Part shown: positions 35,901 through 45,200 of the stretch, piece after piece
Layout: every line of letters starts with the position of its first letter
Position numbering within the stretch: position 1 is the first letter of the stretch
Origin: Scolanthus callimorphus
Lineage: Eukaryota; Cnidaria; Anthozoa; Actiniaria; Edwardsiidae
NCBI GenBank assembly: GCA_033964015.1
Contig: CM066923.1
Span: forward strand, 25,680,168-25,744,167
Direction: 5' to 3'
DNA: 64,000 bases
Notes under the pieces: model-generated
What the model was told of the DNA's origin: nothing
What the model saw: the letters and a program-made list of their open reading frames with translations, nothing else
Databases searched by the model: none
Program-made: the position numbers and the translations under genes

Positions 35901-38900
35901 CCTACAATGAATAATGTCCTCGTGGGAGGAAAGAGTGCGTACGAAGTGAAAACGACACTTTGTCCCGGATGGAAGAGCTGTGCAGGTATGTCCCTTAATT
36001 TCTTACGGTAACGGTAACGTAACGGGCGTTTTCTTTGCTGCTGGGCTGTTTCGGACCTTGTTGATAATCCGGTGTACGTCTTCCGGTTGAGACAATAAAC
36101 GCATTTCAATTCCTCTCGCGTCACTAACACGCGTATAGTTATGATGTCCTGTCCGTATAGTTATGATGTCCTGTCCGTATAGTTATGATGTCCTGTCCGT
36201 ATAGTTATGATGTCCTGTCCGTATAGTTATGATGTCCTGTCCGTATAGTTATGATGTCCTGTCCGTATAGTTATGATGTCCTGTCCGTATAGTTATGATG
36301 TCCTGTCCGTATAGTTATGATGTCCTGTCCGTATAGTTATGATGTCCTGTCCGTATAGTTATGATGTCCTGTCCGTATAGTTATGATGTCCTGTCCGTAT
36401 AGTTATGATGTCCTGTCCGTATAGTTATGATGTCCTGTCCGTATAGTTATGATGTCCTGTCCGTATAGTTATGATGTCCTGTCCGTATAGTTATGATGTC
36501 CTGTCCGTATAGTTATGATGTCCTGTCCGTATAGTTATGATGTCCTGTCCGTATAGTTATGATGTCCTGTCCGTATAGTTATGATGTCCTGTCCGTATAG
36601 TTATGATGTCCTGTCCGTATAGTTATGATGTCCTGTCCGTATAGTTATGATGTCCTGTCCGTATAGTTATGATGTCCTGTCCGTATAGTTATGATGTCCT
36701 GTCCGTATAGTTATGATGTCCTGTCCGTATAGTTATGATGTCCTGTCCGTATAGTTATGATGTCCTGTCCGTATAGTTATGATGTCCTGTCCGTATAGTT
36801 ATGATGTCCTGTCCGTATAGTTATGATGTCCTGTCCGTATAGTTATGATGTCCTTAACAATTAGTCGCCAATGACAACACGTGATAATCACGGTCGAGCC
36901 TGAGGCGACTAGTTGTTTTCGAATAATTTCTCAAGCTTAGACAAACGATCTTGTTTACGATCATAACAAAACTCGCGCGCGCACTCCCAAGGTGATTATA
37001 GCGAGAGAAAATGAACCTCTCGACCAATCAGTGCGCGGAAATTCGTATAATCACTTGAGTAATTATACTAAGAGGTAATAGTCGCGGCGCAAGTAGAGAG
37101 ATCAGCCAGATCCCAACGCCACAGAGGCTTATATAAAGACCCGTCTACACTTGCAATTTTTGATGCAATTTTTTGTCGGGCGTGTACGTGGTCGTGGTGA
37201 TTTTTCTCGCATTTACGCGTCAACTCACAGTCAATAATGTAAACTAGATTCAACTCGGCGCGATCTGCCGCGATATTTTTCGTGTGATGCCACGGGCATT
37301 TCAAACGTGCTCAAAACTCCTTGCGATTTGATGCAATTTGAAGAAAAGAGAGCAGAGAAATCGCACCGAATTTGGATCTCGTTTACACAGGAGAGCTGGA
37401 ATTGGAACTCGCGCGAGTAAAAAAACGCCATGAGAAATGCAACCAAAATTGCAATCGTAAACCGTCCTTAAAAGAGGTTTAATAAAGAGAAAACAATGTT
37501 AACCGTCCACTGAAAAACCTGCATTTTTTTTCCTTCGATTTTTATTCGTTGCCATTTTTAAGATACAAAATGCGTTAGCATTTTTATATTAACCCGCAAT
37601 ATGTGTTTTTCTAGAAAAAGACCGGTTCCCTGTCGGAGGAATCATTGGCATTTGTTTTGGTGTAATCATACTGATCGTCTTGGTGGCGGCACTTATCGTT
37701 TGGCGCAGACGCAATACACAGCGATCAGAAAGCCTGCCATCCGTGTGTGCACAAGCGGAAGACGACCATCAGCACGTGGAGGAAATTGAGTTGGACGTCA
37801 CGCTGGTCAACATTAAACAAATTAAGGTTTGTGTTTTAACGTTTGTGACAAACAAACATGTGCTAAGGGGTGTTGTATATTCGTCGTATTTAACCAGGAG
37901 AGGCAAAACAATAACGATAACAACTTTACTTCTAGAATCCAATCTTACAAGATGGCGGGTCTCTGTTTTTACATGTTGTCTCTCCTGCTACTAGTCCCGC
38001 GCGACCTCTAAGCCACAGGGATCACAGACTCAACAAGGGGCGTACGCAGGATTTTAAAAAAGTTGCAGGGACAGTATTGCGCGTTGCAGGATTTTTCAAA
38101 TCTAAAGGCCAAGCTCATGAATGCAGCACAGTACTTGTACTAAAGTCCCCAAACTTTGCTGCACTCCTATACGCTGCGTTGCCACTGCTACTTTTGAGGG
38201 AAGGTCACTTCTGGTCTTGAGGACCACAGTGGCGGATCCAGGGGTGGTGCTTTGGATACGGACGCACCCCCCTTTGCGATGCAAAAATGGTTTGAAACGG
38301 CGAAATGTAGTCCAAGACTAGGTTTATAGTAGCCGTATTGACAAATCTGGCTCTTCAAAACAGAAAACGCACCCCCTTTTACAAAATGCTGGATCCGCCC
38401 CTGAACTATGTGACCGAACGCTCGTCGAATTCATTTCTGTGTCCGGGGTTCGATTCCCAGCTTCGACAGCAAGGGATTTTCTCAGCTGCAAGGGTCGTGT
38501 TTCGGACCTTTTGGGTCATCGTTGATAGATTAGAAATTATTTGTCCAGTCTGCCGAAGTTCTTTACGAACATGTGCATTGCACATCGTGCGAAAGCGAGA
38601 AGCTACGAAAGTTCGTAAACTGCTCGTGACTCATCTGCAGATTGGCTACGATTTGTCTTTTGCTTACACGTTATTGCCAATGAGGACTTCTTGTTACACA
38701 AGGCCTTCACAGAATTCCTACACGTTTCTCTGTTGCCTGCCGCAGTAGCAAAGTAGCCTCTTGCTTTGACCGCCAACCTGGTCTTTCCCCTTATTCTTCA
38801 GTGTCCTTCTTCAGGACGGTCTTACTTTCTCCTAACCGAAATGCTTTCTCGACTAAAATATATTTTATGTCTTTCATGCAGGAAGGATCCGAGGGTGAAG

Positions 38901-39283
38901 ACGAGCCACCTCTTCCCGAGGTCGCGTTTCTGCCAGATCAGCAAAACAAAGAAGACGTGCCTGCACCCTGCCAGGAGAAAGTGATACCACAGGAACCCTT
39001 TCAGGAAAAGGAAGAAGGGGAACCGCACCCCGTAACACCACAAGAACCAGAGGATCAAGAAGAAGAAGGTGGCGTCCAAGAGAAAGAGAAACCCTCGCCA
39101 GCGGCACCTTCTGAAGACGAGAAAGATGAAGAACCACCACCGAGCACGCCTCTGCTTGAGAAACACGTGGAGGAGTTTCCTACCAAAGATGAGCAGGAAA
39201 AGAGAAGAAGTCGATTCTCTACTACATCATCAACTGGGCCAATTCAATATGAACAGCTGGCCCCTGACGGGGATTCAGAATAA
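26908..39283 (+). CDS. Gene A: type I membrane protein with two IPT/TIG-like domains
   Basis: The exons I support are 26908-26974, 33749-34015, 34454-34725, 35618-35985, 37615-37826 and 38882-39283. Introns 1 to 4 are phase 1 and intron 5 is phase 0. The protein has a signal peptide, two IPT/TIG-like domains, a roughly 120-residue domain with four cysteines and unknown fold, one transmembrane helix after FPVGGIIGICFG, a basic WRRRN stop, and a long acidic proline-rich tail. It would sit in the plasma membrane, and the role (adhesion, recognition or signalling) is inferred from layout only. Compared with B and C, exon 3 lacks one base (near 34718) and exon 4 lacks one (near 35677), so the frame as given is broken twice. 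Intron 1 carries a 4.5-kb inserted element and intron 2 a (CCTTT)n array. Assignment of exon 1 rests on phase and signal-peptide character, not on similarity to B or C. Confidence 0.7.
27408..27521. repeat. Short inverted repeat in gene A intron 1
   Basis: aaatttcgtgttta and gcgcatgcgattttag are mirrored by ctaaaatcgcttgcgc and gaacacgaaatttt. The loop is about 40 nt. Confidence 0.65.
29195..29499. mobile_element. hAT-like MITE
   Basis: The termini caggggcgtagccagg and tggctacgcccctg are inverted repeats. The flanks repeat cgtcg on both sides (29190-29194 and 29500-29504). The CAGGGGCG-type terminus is typical of hAT superfamily non-autonomous elements. No coding content. Confidence 0.7.
29592..29742 (-). 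CDS. Possible orphan exon on the minus strand
   Basis: A 151-nt minus-strand stretch is framed by an acceptor (ttttgccttacag) and a donor (gttagt). It encodes a globular-looking peptide including LLAEASFLCILRWLGKSN and MDKIFKNFKSGR. I do not recognise it. A second exon-like stretch at about 30381-30455 (MDGLSKSDRLAAVTEIEREL, donor gtaacc) ends in a phase that does not join directly. It could be a captured host fragment inside the 4.5-kb element. Confidence 0.3.
31206..31597. mobile_element. TTTTAGGG-type element
   Basis: Inverted ends gggggactcc and gagtccccc enclose at least six tattttttaggg words. It is related in composition to the element at 22018-22481 and possibly to the sequence at 63780-64000. 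Confidence 0.55.
32290..33748. other. Gene A intron 1, right part
   Basis: Holds an (AAT)n microsatellite at about 32423-32452 and several atggcggcc / gccgccatgttgg words near 32650-32690. No supported exon. Unlike introns 2 to 5, it has no counterpart upstream of exon 2 in genes B and C. Confidence 0.4.
33749..34015 (+). CDS. Gene A exon 2, IPT/TIG-like domain 1
   Basis: 267 nt, phase 1 on both sides and intact. The IPT/TIG hallmarks are LQCRFNDMSMPAV, then VTCDTPPM, then VALHLDVDGKLYKAK. Two N-glycosylation sites lie in NITDNST. The two cysteines probably pair. The family core is an Ig-like beta sandwich as in plexins and Met. Confidence 0.7.
34026..34413. repeat. (CCTTT)n array of about 77 units in gene A intron 2
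   Basis: A perfect pentamer array with one variant unit (cctat at 34391). It begins 11 bases after the exon 2 donor. Genes B and C have a different, 21-bp minisatellite in this intron. The long plus-strand (SFPFL) and minus-strand (KERKG) frames through it are artefacts of the 5-bp period. Confidence 0.98.
34454..34725 (+). CDS. Gene A exon 3, IPT/TIG-like domain 2, one-base deletion
   Basis: 272 nt where C has 273. The missing A lies in the run near 34718 (ctcaaatac versus ctcaaaatac in B). The text is DPFKVVSISPATATPGQRLS, then GTCVNETVTCYIPEFPA, then LRVGITLSGRIVEWSADKL. This is TIG-like, with a third cysteine at GITCEQ. Confidence 0.7.
34909..35280. mobile_element. R1 repeat in gene A intron 3
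   Basis: Shortened R1 copy ending agtctgaatagggttaaatc. The TTAA at its end is the unoccupied site that holds a 1.8-kb element in gene B. Confidence 0.75.
35618..35985 (+). CDS. Gene A exon 4, membrane-proximal domain, one-base deletion
   Basis: 368 nt where C has 369. One G is missing in the run near 35677 (aaaaaggtgcc versus aaaaagggtgcc in B). It encodes VDAMKSSLHNLAAD, then SSGLTVQYKPFKQTGDFKFI, then EHIMFYPTMNNVLVGGKSAY and TTLCPGWKSCAG. Four cysteines, no recognised family. The donor is G|gtatgtcc. Confidence 0.65.
36133..36854. repeat. 22-bp minisatellite, about 33 copies, gene A intron 4
   Basis: Unit gtatagttatgatgtcctgt plus cc, essentially identical in every copy. Gene B intron 4 lacks it entirely. 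The perfect homogeneity implies very recent expansion. Confidence 0.98.
36855..37614. other. Gene A intron 4, right part
   Basis: No exon. The block from about 36932 to 37592 is absent from gene B, where ataatttc joins directly to ccgcaatatgtg. It is either an insertion in A or a deletion in B. Confidence 0.5.
37615..37826 (+). CDS. Gene A exon 5, transmembrane helix and juxtamembrane tail
   Basis: 212 nt, intact. It encodes EKDRFPVGGIIGICFG, then VIILIVLVAALIVWRRRN, a single helix with small-residue GxxxG-type spacing and a basic stop, then an acidic HVEEIELDVTL stretch. It ends in phase 0 at attaag|gtttgtg. Confidence 0.8.
38227..38403. mobile_element. hAT-like MITE in gene A intron 5
   Basis: The termini cagtggcggatccagg and ctggatccgcccctg are inverted. 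Gene B reads gaggaccatgtgaccgaac uninterrupted at the same place (48570-48589), so B is the empty site. An imperfect duplication of gacca/aacta flanks the insert. Confidence 0.75.
38405..38470 (+). repeat. tRNA-like B-box relic in intron 5, paralogous copy at 48575-48636
   Basis: gtccggggttcgattcccag contains a perfect pol III B box (ggttcgattcc, 38447-38457). Upstream gaccgaacgctcg could be a degraded A-box region. The text resembles tRNA-derived SINE heads. There is no complete cloverleaf, so it is not called a tRNA. Confidence 0.3.
38882..39283 (+). CDS. Gene A exon 6, acidic proline-rich cytoplasmic tail
   Basis: Opens after acceptor ttcatgcag in phase 0: EGSEGEDEPPLPEVAF, then repeated QEPxQEKEEGE, VTPQEPED and EKEKPSPAAPSEDE stretches, PPPSTPLLEKHVEEF, and an end with TGPIQYEQLAPDGDSE. 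The I-x-Y-x-x-L run fits an ITIM consensus and also a Yxx-phi sorting signal. The last 30 residues depend on frame: gene B has one base less near 39203 and reads a different C terminus. Confidence 0.7.
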   Translation, partial: EGSEGEDEPPLPEVAFLPDQQNKEDVPAPCQEKVIPQEPFQEKEEGEPHPVTPQEPEDQEEEGGVQEKEKPSPAAPSEDEKDEEPPPSTPLLEKHVEEFPTKDEQEKRRSRFSTTSSTGPIQYEQLAPDGDSE

Positions 39284-40191
39284 GGCATCTGAGTCGTGTA
39301 CCTAAACCAGACAATTAACAGCAATTTTGATAATTTGGGATGACGTTACGCATGATAGTGAGATTTCTCAAGGCCGAGGTTTGAGTTATATGCCGAGGCA
39401 GAGCCTTGACATATCTTGCTATCATGCGAAAAACGAATCCAATAACTGCAGCAAACAGGAATCCTTGCCTAGTGAAAAAATAGGAGATGAGGCCGTGATC
39501 GCGTAAACTGTTTATCAACTTCAGATGAGGTCTATAGTGGCATCTTTCTCCTCGTATTCAATTCAAACAGCCATAGTAAATGCTTAGCCTGAACGAAGCT
39601 CTCTCGGTAAAATTCATCACAGGGTCCAGAAGGGGTAAAATGGGAGCTCGGATTGGCCTGATTTTAGGCTGGGAAAATAGGAATGGGGTCACTGGGACTG
39701 GGATTTGAACACTGGGGATGGGAATTAATGTCCAATAAACTGGGAATGGGATATATTATTTCCCTTTTCCTTGTAAAACAATAAAAAAATCGTTTCTAAA
39801 ATAACTGTCAGGATAAAATCAATGTTAATGTGAAAAAGACATAAAACAGATAAAACTGAATGATTTCCCCAGAGCCCCGAATCTTGCCGCTGGCCAAAGA
39901 TGACGGGCTCTGGGTTCGGGATGTGGCTCTGTATGGAATCTCGTGCAGGCGTCAATGGCTGTCACCAGAGCCTTACCCACGAGGAGACGAGCCGGGGAGC
40001 TCTGGGTTCGATCGCGAGTGGCAAAACATTTTTCCTTTTGTGCGCAATACTGAGCTGCTCAGCCAATCAGAACTTCTGTCACTCACGGCAAAGACTACTA
40101 CATCAAACTAAATGTCTGCTCTTTAAGTTTAGAAAAGCTGCTTATAAACGGATAACTTTTCTACAAAAGTAGTGATATTGCAAGTGACATA
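39284..40191 (+). promoter_or_regulatory. Intergenic region and presumed promoter of gene B
   Basis: The segment 39740-40191 is near-identical to 51140-51595 in front of gene C, including ccgggga gctctgggttcg and caatcagaacttctgtcact (a CCAAT-type box) about 120 bp before the ATG. Conservation between the two genes suggests it holds the promoter. No experimental start is known. Confidence 0.4.
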
Positions 40192-40270
40192 ATGCTGTAC
40201 CAGAGTAAAACGGCGGCAATAGTCAGGAGTTACGTAACTATAGTGGTGCTTCATTGCGCGTTTTCTATAG
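40192..40270 (+). CDS. Gene B exon 1, signal peptide
   Basis: Encodes MLYQSKTAAIVRSY, then VTIVVLHCAFSI, and ends in phase 1 before gtatgtat. It differs from gene C's leader at only a few codons. It is unrelated to gene A's leader. Confidence 0.7.
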
Positions 40271-42259
40271 GTATGTATAGTCATTTTTTTATATATATGT
40301 ATAAATTACAAACGGGATTCCCGCCACGGGACTGAAAAATCACAGCTCAAACAGACATAATTCAAGTAAGCAGTAAGAATGTGAAAAATTTAGCTATTAA
40401 ACTTCCTCTTCTGTTGCTCGTTTTCTCTTGCTAAGCTCGCATTAGTTTAGAGCGACTTTTTTGGGTTCTGGTTCTGAGGCTTTGAAAACATGCAATTTCT
40501 ATAATGTCAGCCTTTATTTCCCGATAATAACAAGCTATATTTGTAATACACTAGACTATAGTACATGCAATTTTCTTTCTTATGAATGTCACTGAATATC
40601 TCATTTTTGAAATTTGATTACAAGGATCAATCTTTATCAATCGTGAAAGGCGAGAGCGGGCTTTACGGAATTTGCAAGGGAATGGACGCTTAGAGCAGCC
40701 AATCAGAATGCGCGTACTAGGACGAAAAGACGGTTTTGCTGGTGAGCAAATTTGAAGAAATATGATTAACCATGTAGCGAATTCGAAGCAATTGTGGTGG
40801 AGACCGTATTTACCATACGCTGCAAATATGTAAATACGGTCTTCAACGTTTGCTTCGCGTTTACTAGAGGTTTACACGATGCTCAGATTTGCTCACGAGC
40901 AAACTTAAGCAAATTCGCTTTTTTTTTTTCGTCCAGTCGTTGCCATAAATAAAATCAGATATTATTCGTGAAATTAATTACTGCACTTATTAGTTGCCGA
41001 TGAGGTGTTTGAGCTATCTTAAACGCTTAATTAGAATGTAATGAGTCATCATCCAAGACGTCCAGTACATTGTTTTCAAAGGAAGAGCGAATGGCTTCAA
41101 AATATATAGGCAAAGACGTGGATAAGTCGCGCGTTAATAACCGGTGTCCTCACGAAGGTTCAGAAAACAAACGAAAAAACGAAGGCACACCTTTAATTTC
41201 AATGCACTCAATGCACTTCGTTTTCTAAGGCCAATATCAACATATGTGTGTCACGTCAACATGATCACGAATGAGAAAACAAACATCGTTAGTTCGTTGA
41301 TCCTTGGTCTAAATTCTATAAATGCGATGCCCCTTACTAAATAGTGACTATTTGAAGCAAAATGTTATTTCTTCGGTGTGATGTTTTTTCTCGTTCTCGT
41401 TGTCGCATTTTTAGAGCATGGAATGTTGCTAAGTTTTCAAATGAGTGCTAGAGGCGATTCTGTTTTTGAGCCGATCCTGGAGGCGATACAACACGAACAC
41501 TAAAGTGCTAATGTTTAGGAATTGATTTAAAGTGCACTTAAGCAATGTTACGGTCTATTTCAAATGCATTTATGAACAACACCCCATAGTTCACCGGAAG
41601 TACTCGAGGCACTTTTGCTGCTAATTGTACGCACGCATGCGCCAAGACATCGAGCGGAACCAGAATGAGTGCACGAAACAAAGACGTGATGAAAACTTCT
41701 GCGTTGAATGAGAAAAGATCCAAACTTATGAATTATATTGTGGTATAGGGTTGCCTCATTATTTCTGTATTCTGATGAAGATAAATGTTTCGTTTTTAAT
41801 TTGTCAACTGCCGATCCGTCCGTGAGGTAGCCTGACTGTGTGGGTGTTTTGGGCTCCTCGGAGCGAAAACCATGATTGCGACCAACACGAACAGCGTTTC
41901 TCTAGGAAATCTGCAAGTTTTTACGAATTTTTGACAATGGGTAGGAAATAAGCTAGCCCGAAAACTTCTGGCATACCAAATATGGTCAAGAGTAACTAAT
42001 TTACTCTTCAGGGATATAAAAATTATATCATGTTAAGTACATCCTATTCAATCACTTCTTGGGAGAAGGATTTATACCAATTTGATTAAACTCCCTTTAT
42101 TAGAACCAGTTTTAAGCGCCGATGTGAATGGGGCTAGTTAGTTTTAGTTTGTTTAGTCAATTACGTGCTCGTTGGGGAAACTAATTACTTCAAAATCAAC
42201 AAACCCTGTGGAAATTCCAGACACCTGTGGAATTTTCAGGTTCCTCGATAGGGTGGGGG

Positions 42260-42290
<31 letters not shown>

Positions 42291-45200
42291 TACGGTTCTT
42301 TTTTAGAATAGCCCATTCTACCTAGTTATGTTTCAGTTTCGGAGCAATATTAAGGGGTTGCAATAAAAAAAGTCAGCTTTCGACGCAATTTGGGTGTCAC
42401 ATATGAGCTTCTGTTTATCATAGCATTGACAACAGTCGTGAAGGATTTCCAGCCGGCCATTGTACCAATACAAGCAGTCACAACCCTAACAATAGCGACC
42501 GCTGGACAGATGAACATCACTGACAACTCAACCCTTCAGTGCCGGTTTAACGACATGTCTATGCCTGCTGTCATCCGAGAGGGACTGGTAATGTGTGACA
42601 CTCCACCAATGAGAGACACGGATAAGGTAGCGCTACATCTGGATGTCGATGGCAAGTTGTACAAAGCAAAGAAACCACTGCGTTTCCATGGTGAGACAAT
42701 ACAAATATCACCAAACAATAAATTCAATGTAGCACCTTATCGATCATCAAAATCCATCATCATCACCATCGCCCCTCGTCACCACAGCGGACAATATATT
42801 CCATACTCATCCCTTACTCATTCCCATTCGTGTTATTCCTAATCCTCGCGCCCTCCAGCACTCTTCAACCCTTACACATCATTCAACGCCCTTTACCCAT
42901 CACCCCTCGCCCTTTAGACATCAATCATCGCCCCCTCCTCACCCCTTACACATCACTCTTCACACCTTGCAGATCCCTCTTCACCCCTTACACATCACTG
43001 TTCACCCCTTACACATCACTCCTCGCACCTTTCCCATCACTCCTCGCCCCTTACACATCACTCGTCGCCCCTTATACATCACTCTTCACCCCTTACACAT
43101 CCCTCTTCACCCCTTACACATCCCTGCTCACCCCTTACACATCACTGCTCACCCCTTACACATCACTCATCACCCCTTACACATCACTCCTGATCCCTTA
43201 CCCATCACTCCTCATCCCTTACACATCTCTCATCACCCCTTACACAACACTCATCACCCCTTACAATCTCTCATCACCCCTTACACATCACTCATCACCC
43301 CTTACACATCACTCATCACCCCTTACACATCACTGCTCGCCCCTTATACATCACTCATCACCCCTTACACATCACTTCATCCCTTGCACATCACTCCTGA
43401 TCCCTTACATATCACTCCTCATACCTTACACATCACCCCTCATACAATCCCCATCACTCTTCATGCCTTACACATCACTCCTCATCCCTTACACATCACT
43501 TCATCCCTTGCACATCACTCCTGATCCCTTACACATCACTCATCACCCCTTACACATCTCTCATCATCCCTTACACATCACTCATCACCCCTTACACATC
43601 ACTCCTCATCCCTTACACATCACTCCTCATGCCTTACACATCACTCCTCATCCCTTACACATCACTCATCATACCGTACACATCACTCATCACCCCTAAA
43701 ACATCACTTAATCCCTTGCACATCACTCCTGATCCCTTACACATCACTCCTGATCCTTACACATCACTCCTCATGCCTTACACATCTCTCATCATCCCTT
43801 ACACATCACTCATCACCCCTTACACATCACTCCTCATCCCTTACACATCACTCCTCATGCCTTACACATCACTCCTCATCCCTTACACATCACTCCTCAC
43901 CCCTTTTCCATCCCTCCTAACGCCTTACACATCTCTCCTCGTCCCTTAACCCATCACTCCTTATCACTGATATATCTCTCCTCATCCCTTACATATCACT
44001 TATTGCCCCTTTCCCATTACTCACCTCACTCCGTACCCATCACTCGTCTCCCTTTTCCATCACCGTTACCCATCACTCCTCACCTCTTAAACTCAAGTTG
44101 TATTAGTCCGTCCGTGATTTCAGTTCCAATGCCAACACTTGCCACTGTGTATTTGGTGGCATTTTTTTTGAGCGCGCAACTTAAAGTACCCATTTTGTCA
44201 TTCTCGAACACAGATCTCCCTGGCTCTTCCTCACGGCGTGGGCTCTGTTGCGGACATTGAAGGACCTTCGCTGATTGGCTGACTTTGAAAGTTGGAGCAT
44301 GAGCAGAAATATATTTCTCTCATCCGATCTGTTCAAATCGCCCACATCTTGGGTGCATTTAATTAATACGTTGAAGCCTAAGAGCAATAGATTTCCAGTG
44401 GTACCGTAACTTCGATTCCCCTTGAATTGTGTATATAATAATTATTTGATTGATTGGCAGACCCATTCAAGGTTGTGAGTATATCTCCAGCAACCGCCAC
44501 TCCTGGTCAGCGGCTTAGTATAAAGATCAGGGGGATCACGTGTGAACAGTGGATGGTGTTTCTACGTTAGGTTCCAGTCTCCAGACGCGGTCAAAAAGAC
44601 ACAGCAAGGCGCCTGCGTTAATGAGACGGTCACATGTTATATCCCAGAGTTCCCTGCGCGTACAACACTTCGCGTGGGGATCACCTTAAGCGGTCGAATT
44701 GTAGAGTGGTCAGCGGATAAACTCAAAATACAATGTAAGGGCGCCATATTTTTTATAAAATATTAATTCACATTCAGGAATATTCATATCATGAACATTT
44801 CGCCAAAACTATCAAATTCCCGACGTTGCAAAACTTCATTATTGGGAAATCCCCCTTACCTTATTTTGGTGTGTAAGTATTTTTCCTCGTACTTTAGGGA
44901 ATGTAGCGGAAGATGAACAGTTAAGATGAACAAACTCCCCCTTCCCCTCCCCCCAATGATTTTGTGTCAAAAAATAATTAGCCTGTACACAAATTACTAA
45001 TGAGTACAAGCTCTGATAGTCATAAATTGCACAATGTGTCCAACATTAAGCTTGAAAAATTCACGTGTTTTCCACTTTTGCAAAACATGCATGTCAAAAA
45101 TTTGTTGCCATGAAAACTGGGCCGTAGACACTGGAATGTCATTGACACCAAAATGTCCCCAGATAAATTTTAGGAAAAGTCCCGAAGTTTCACCATCATA

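Noticed and set aside
35897..36130. Minus-strand frame over gene A exon 4 (and its copy at 47569-47775)
   Set aside because: It is the complement of a well-supported plus-strand exon with matching splice sites, so it is a shadow frame.
36133..36854. CRISPR-like array
   Set aside because: The 22-bp units are directly tandem with no spacers, in an animal intron.
38441..38470. tRNA gene
   Set aside because: A perfect B box is present but there is no matching A box, acceptor stem or anticodon arm. Listed only as a tRNA-like relic.
40005..40025. tRNA B-box-like text before gene B (ctgggttcgatcgcgagtgg)
   Set aside because: It deviates from the B-box consensus in the last bases and there is no cloverleaf. 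It is part of the duplicated upstream region.
42830..43949. Long plus-strand frames of repeated TPYTSLL or HPLHIT type (also 60269-61094)
   Set aside because: The 21-bp minisatellite unit is divisible by three, so any frame without a stop stays open. They lie inside introns.
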